DNA of 6,809 nucleotides. Origin: Armatimonadota bacterium. GTDB taxonomy: Bacteria; Armatimonadota; Fimbriimonadia; Fimbriimonadales; ATM1. The DNA lies in assembly GCA_013816225.1 (NCBI GenBank), contig JACDEQ010000114.1, positions 1 through 6,809 of the forward strand. The letters run 5' to 3'. A program made the translations under genes and the position numbers. This document shows, piece by piece, positions 5,182 through 6,809 of this stretch. Each line of letters starts with the position of its first letter. Position 1 is the stretch's first letter. Below the pieces are notes generated by a model that did no database searches, had not been told where the DNA came from, and was given only the letters and a program-made list of their open reading frames with translations.

Positions 5182-5832
5182 CTAAACCTTCGCAAGCCAC
5201 CCGCTGAGAGCGGATCGGATCTCAATCTCCAGGTCCTTTCGGCTACGACCAGAGGACTTTTTGACCGCGTAGCTGTGATCCGCTCCTTCGATCCATTTTA
5301 AGGTCCAGGTGTCGGGATCGAGGTTGGCCGCAACTTTCGCCATGATCTCGGGCCCGCAGAAATCGTCTCGGGTCCCATTGATTTGGAGCGTGGGCGTTTT
5401 GATCGCTGGGAGATGGGTGTCACGCAGCTTTTCGGGCTGGCCGGGCGGATGGAGCGGGTAGCCGAAGAGAAGCAGGCCGTCGGCGATCCGGCCTTCCGAC
5501 TCGATCATCGAAGCTACGCGGCCGCCCATCGAATGGCCGCCGATGATCAGGCGCTTTGGAGCCAATCGCTCGCGAACGCTGCCGATCACCGCCCGGTAGG
5601 TCTCCATGAGAACCGGCATTCTGTCGGGCATCGATTTGCCCAGCGCACGGTACAGGAAGTCGAACCGAACGACCGAAGCCCCGGGCTGGCGCGCGAGGCT
5701 GGCGAGCCATTCGAGAGTCTTGTGCTCCATGTGGCTGCCGGCGCCGTGGGCGAGGATCACGACGGTCTCTCGAGTTTCCTCGTCCGCCAAAAAAGGGATC
5801 TCGCCGCCGGAAAGTTGAACAATCCATCGCAT
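5182..5832 (-). CDS. alpha/beta hydrolase, KANL3/Tex30 (dienelactone hydrolase-like) type
   Basis: A 216-residue single-domain alpha/beta hydrolase. The oxyanion-side strand and loop VVILAHGAGSHMEHKTLEWL lies at 24-43, the nucleophile elbow IIGGHSMGGRVAS at 96-108 with Ser101, the conserved GYPLHPPGQPEKLRDTHL at 124-141, the acid region LQINGTRDDFCG at 149-160 (Asp156 or 157), and the catalytic His in EGADHSYAVKKSSGR (His186). The GYP-x-HPPG-x-PE-x-LR and D-HS blocks are typical of the KANL3/Tex30 branch; the bacterial substrate is unknown, probably an ester or thioester. No signal peptide. ATG 5832 is chosen because it forms TGATG with the stop of the HNH frame upstream and gives the usual short lead to the first strand. 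An in-frame ATG at 5880 adds 16 residues that shadow the HNH gene. The exonuclease follows 26 bases downstream. Confidence 0.9.
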   Translation of the reverse strand: MRWIVQLSGGEIPFLADEETRETVVILAHGAGSHMEHKTLEWLASLARQPGASVVRFDFLYRALGKSMPDRMPVLMETYRAVIGSVRERLAPKRLIIGGHSMGGRVASMIESEGRIADGLLLFGYPLHPPGQPEKLRDTHLPAIKTPTLQINGTRDDFCGPEIMAKVAANLDPDTWTLKWIEGADHSYAVKKSSGRSRKDLEIEIRSALSGWLAKV

Positions 5833-6512
5833 CACGAAATGGCCCGTCCACGTTTCGAGACGTATGCCCGCCAGTTCCATCGATCGGGATCGTCGCATGG
5901 CCGTAAGGCGCTCGGAGCCTCTATACGCTCGGCCAACTCGCCAAGGAGGCCCTGAAACCCAGGACTCGAGACGAGTGACCAGTCCCCGAAGGGCCTCGTG
6001 GTGCTGCAGTTCGCGCAGGCCGCGCGAAGGTTGATCGGGCGGTTTCACCCGCTGCCCACGTTGTCCACCGTCGTTGCGGGTGCGCCGCAGGTTTCGCATT
6101 TTCCGTCCGTTCGTTTGAACACTTGCTTGATCGCGCTCGCTGGTGCAATGCTCACGCGCAACGGCCGGCCACCTTCCATCAGGTGCCAGAAGGTTTGGCC
6201 AAGCGCGACTTGCCCCTCCGGCTCGAGCAGGCTGCCCTGGGCCAGCGACCTTCGGAACCGGCGGACGAACGCGGAGACGCACTTGCAACGTTCGCTGCAG
6301 TATGGCGTGCGCTTCGAGTCCGTCGGCGTGCCACAGTTAGGACAGGTTCCCGGGCTGTTCTCGAGAGGGGCGACGTCGCGTCCGCCGTCCCTAATGCGTT
6401 CCAACAGAATCGATAGGACCCCACGGGCCTGCGCCTCGATGTCGCCGTCCGAAGGGAGCGATTCCGCCAAGCGGCTAAACGCATCATCTCGGGCAGCAAT
6501 CGACATGCCCAC
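5832..6512 (-). CDS. HNH-endonuclease-like zinc protein interrupted by in-frame TGA at 6045-6047
   Basis: By the standard code this frame ends at codon 156 (TGA, 6045-6047) after 155 residues. The same frame then resumes HNH sequence for 70 codons to TGA 5832-5834. Before the TGA: a zinc ribbon TCPNCG...YCSERC (Cys57, 60, 72, 76), an arginine-rich helix, ALGQTFWHLMEGGRPLR, and the first half of an HNH core, GKCETCGAPATTVDNVGSG (Cys139, Cys142). After it: NRPINLRAACANCSTTRPFG, which supplies the N-L-x-x-x-C-x-x-C second zinc pair (Cys166, Cys169), and a tail ending RPCDDPDRWNWRAYVSKRG. The HNH first histidine (normally V-D-H) is Asn151. The final stop overlaps the hydrolase start as TGATG. Options are nonsense mutation or sequencing error in a once-intact gene, or recoding as selenocysteine; Cys codons differ from TGA by one base. 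GTG 6512 has GGTGG six bases upstream; ATG 6506 is an alternative. It heads the operon. Confidence 0.75.
6010..6028 (-). promoter_or_regulatory. SECIS-like hairpin after the in-frame TGA
   Basis: On the minus strand TTCGCGC and GCGCGAA form a perfect 7-bp stem closed by the loop GGCCT. The stem begins 16 bases and the loop 23 bases after the TGA at 6045-6047. From memory, bacterial SECIS models want an upper stem of several pairs, a small loop with G among its first two bases, and a loop about 16-37 bases from the UGA. This hairpin meets all three. In a G+C-rich gene such a hairpin may be chance; the same bases encode the conserved zinc-site region. Confidence 0.3.
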
Positions 6513-6789
6513 ATTTTGCCACCGTGATAGTCAGCAGCGATATATCGTCGAGGATGCAATTGGTACGCCGAGGTGGGAGCGCTTAAAACTTTTCTGCTCA
6601 AGAATGAACTGCCGAGCGGTCTTGGGGCCACTAATGCAAACTTGGCGGAGCGCAACGCCTCATTGTCGCTTCCGACTCCTTTCGAGCCGCTTTCGACCAT
6701 GCTACAGTAGTTTGAGAGCGACAGGGCAGAGCGTTGCAGTCCTTGCGCCTCTCATGGTCCCGAGGTAAGATTCGTTGCGCCTTTGACCA
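6513..6789. other. upstream region without a supported gene
   Basis: This is the region upstream of the HNH-like gene, where its promoter should lie on the minus strand. I found no convincing -35/-10 pair and no RNA gene. A plus-strand open stretch (6531-6713) reads reasonably but has no clear start signal and no recognised family, so it is not called. Confidence 0.3.
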
Positions 6790-6809
6790 CCGGGCGATCG
6801 ATCGCCCGG
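6790..6809. repeat. perfect 20-bp palindrome at the window end
   Basis: CCGGGCGATCGATCGCCCGG is identical to its reverse complement and occupies exactly the last 20 bases. Assemblers often stop at self-complementary sequence, so this probably marks a contig break. Its biological role, if any, cannot be judged without the sequence beyond. Confidence 0.85.

Noticed and set aside
5881..6288. N-terminal extension of the hydrolase frame to 368 residues.
   Set aside because: The extra part is low-complexity Arg/Pro-rich sequence antiparallel in register to the HNH-like frame, which carries recognisable zinc motifs. The TGATG overlap supports the start at 5832.
6531..6713. Plus-strand open stretch ending LSLPTPFEPLSTMLQ and TAG.
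   Set aside because: It looks somewhat protein-like but has no start with a ribosome site and no family I can name. It may be spurious or a remnant.

Overview
This 6.8 kb piece is G+C-rich (about 60% by eye) bacterial DNA. It starts inside an insertion sequence and stops exactly at the end of a perfect palindrome, so it is probably a whole assembly contig. The taxon cannot be fixed. A stand-alone 5'-3' exonuclease, a DUF1003 protein and a KANL3/Tex30-type hydrolase are common in soil bacteria such as Actinobacteria, but are not diagnostic. Normal genes here end in TAA, TAG and TGA, so the standard code is assumed.

Left part (1-1779): the 3' end of an IS3-family transposase and the probable IS right end abut a 63-residue Cys-rich reading frame. 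Next, on the minus strand, is a small gene (344-617) whose coding signal moves through all three frames, suggesting two one-base deletions. Upstream of it on the same strand lie two membrane-protein genes in a likely operon: an unnamed four-helix protein and a DUF1003 protein.

Middle part (1946-4006): a secreted NHL-type beta-propeller protein reads rightward. Its stop codon overlaps that of a minus-strand relic matching the C-terminus of the exonuclease encoded about 1.5 kb away. Then comes a divergent pair, a MarR-family regulator (minus) and a single-domain rhodanese (plus). Their shared spacer holds three copies of one operator-like half-site, and the rhodanese gene is followed by a clear intrinsic terminator.

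Right part (4307-6512, minus strand): a likely three-gene operon in transcription order HNH-like zinc protein, alpha/beta hydrolase, 5'-3' exonuclease. The HNH-like frame is interrupted by one in-frame TGA at 6045-6047. Convincing HNH sequence (second Cys pair) continues in the same frame and ends in a TGATG overlap with the hydrolase start. A perfect 7-bp hairpin with a GG-initial loop lies 16 nt after the TGA, where a bacterial SECIS element would be. This is either a recent nonsense mutation (the HNH histidine is also Asn) or a candidate selenocysteine site, and is the most interesting signal in the window.
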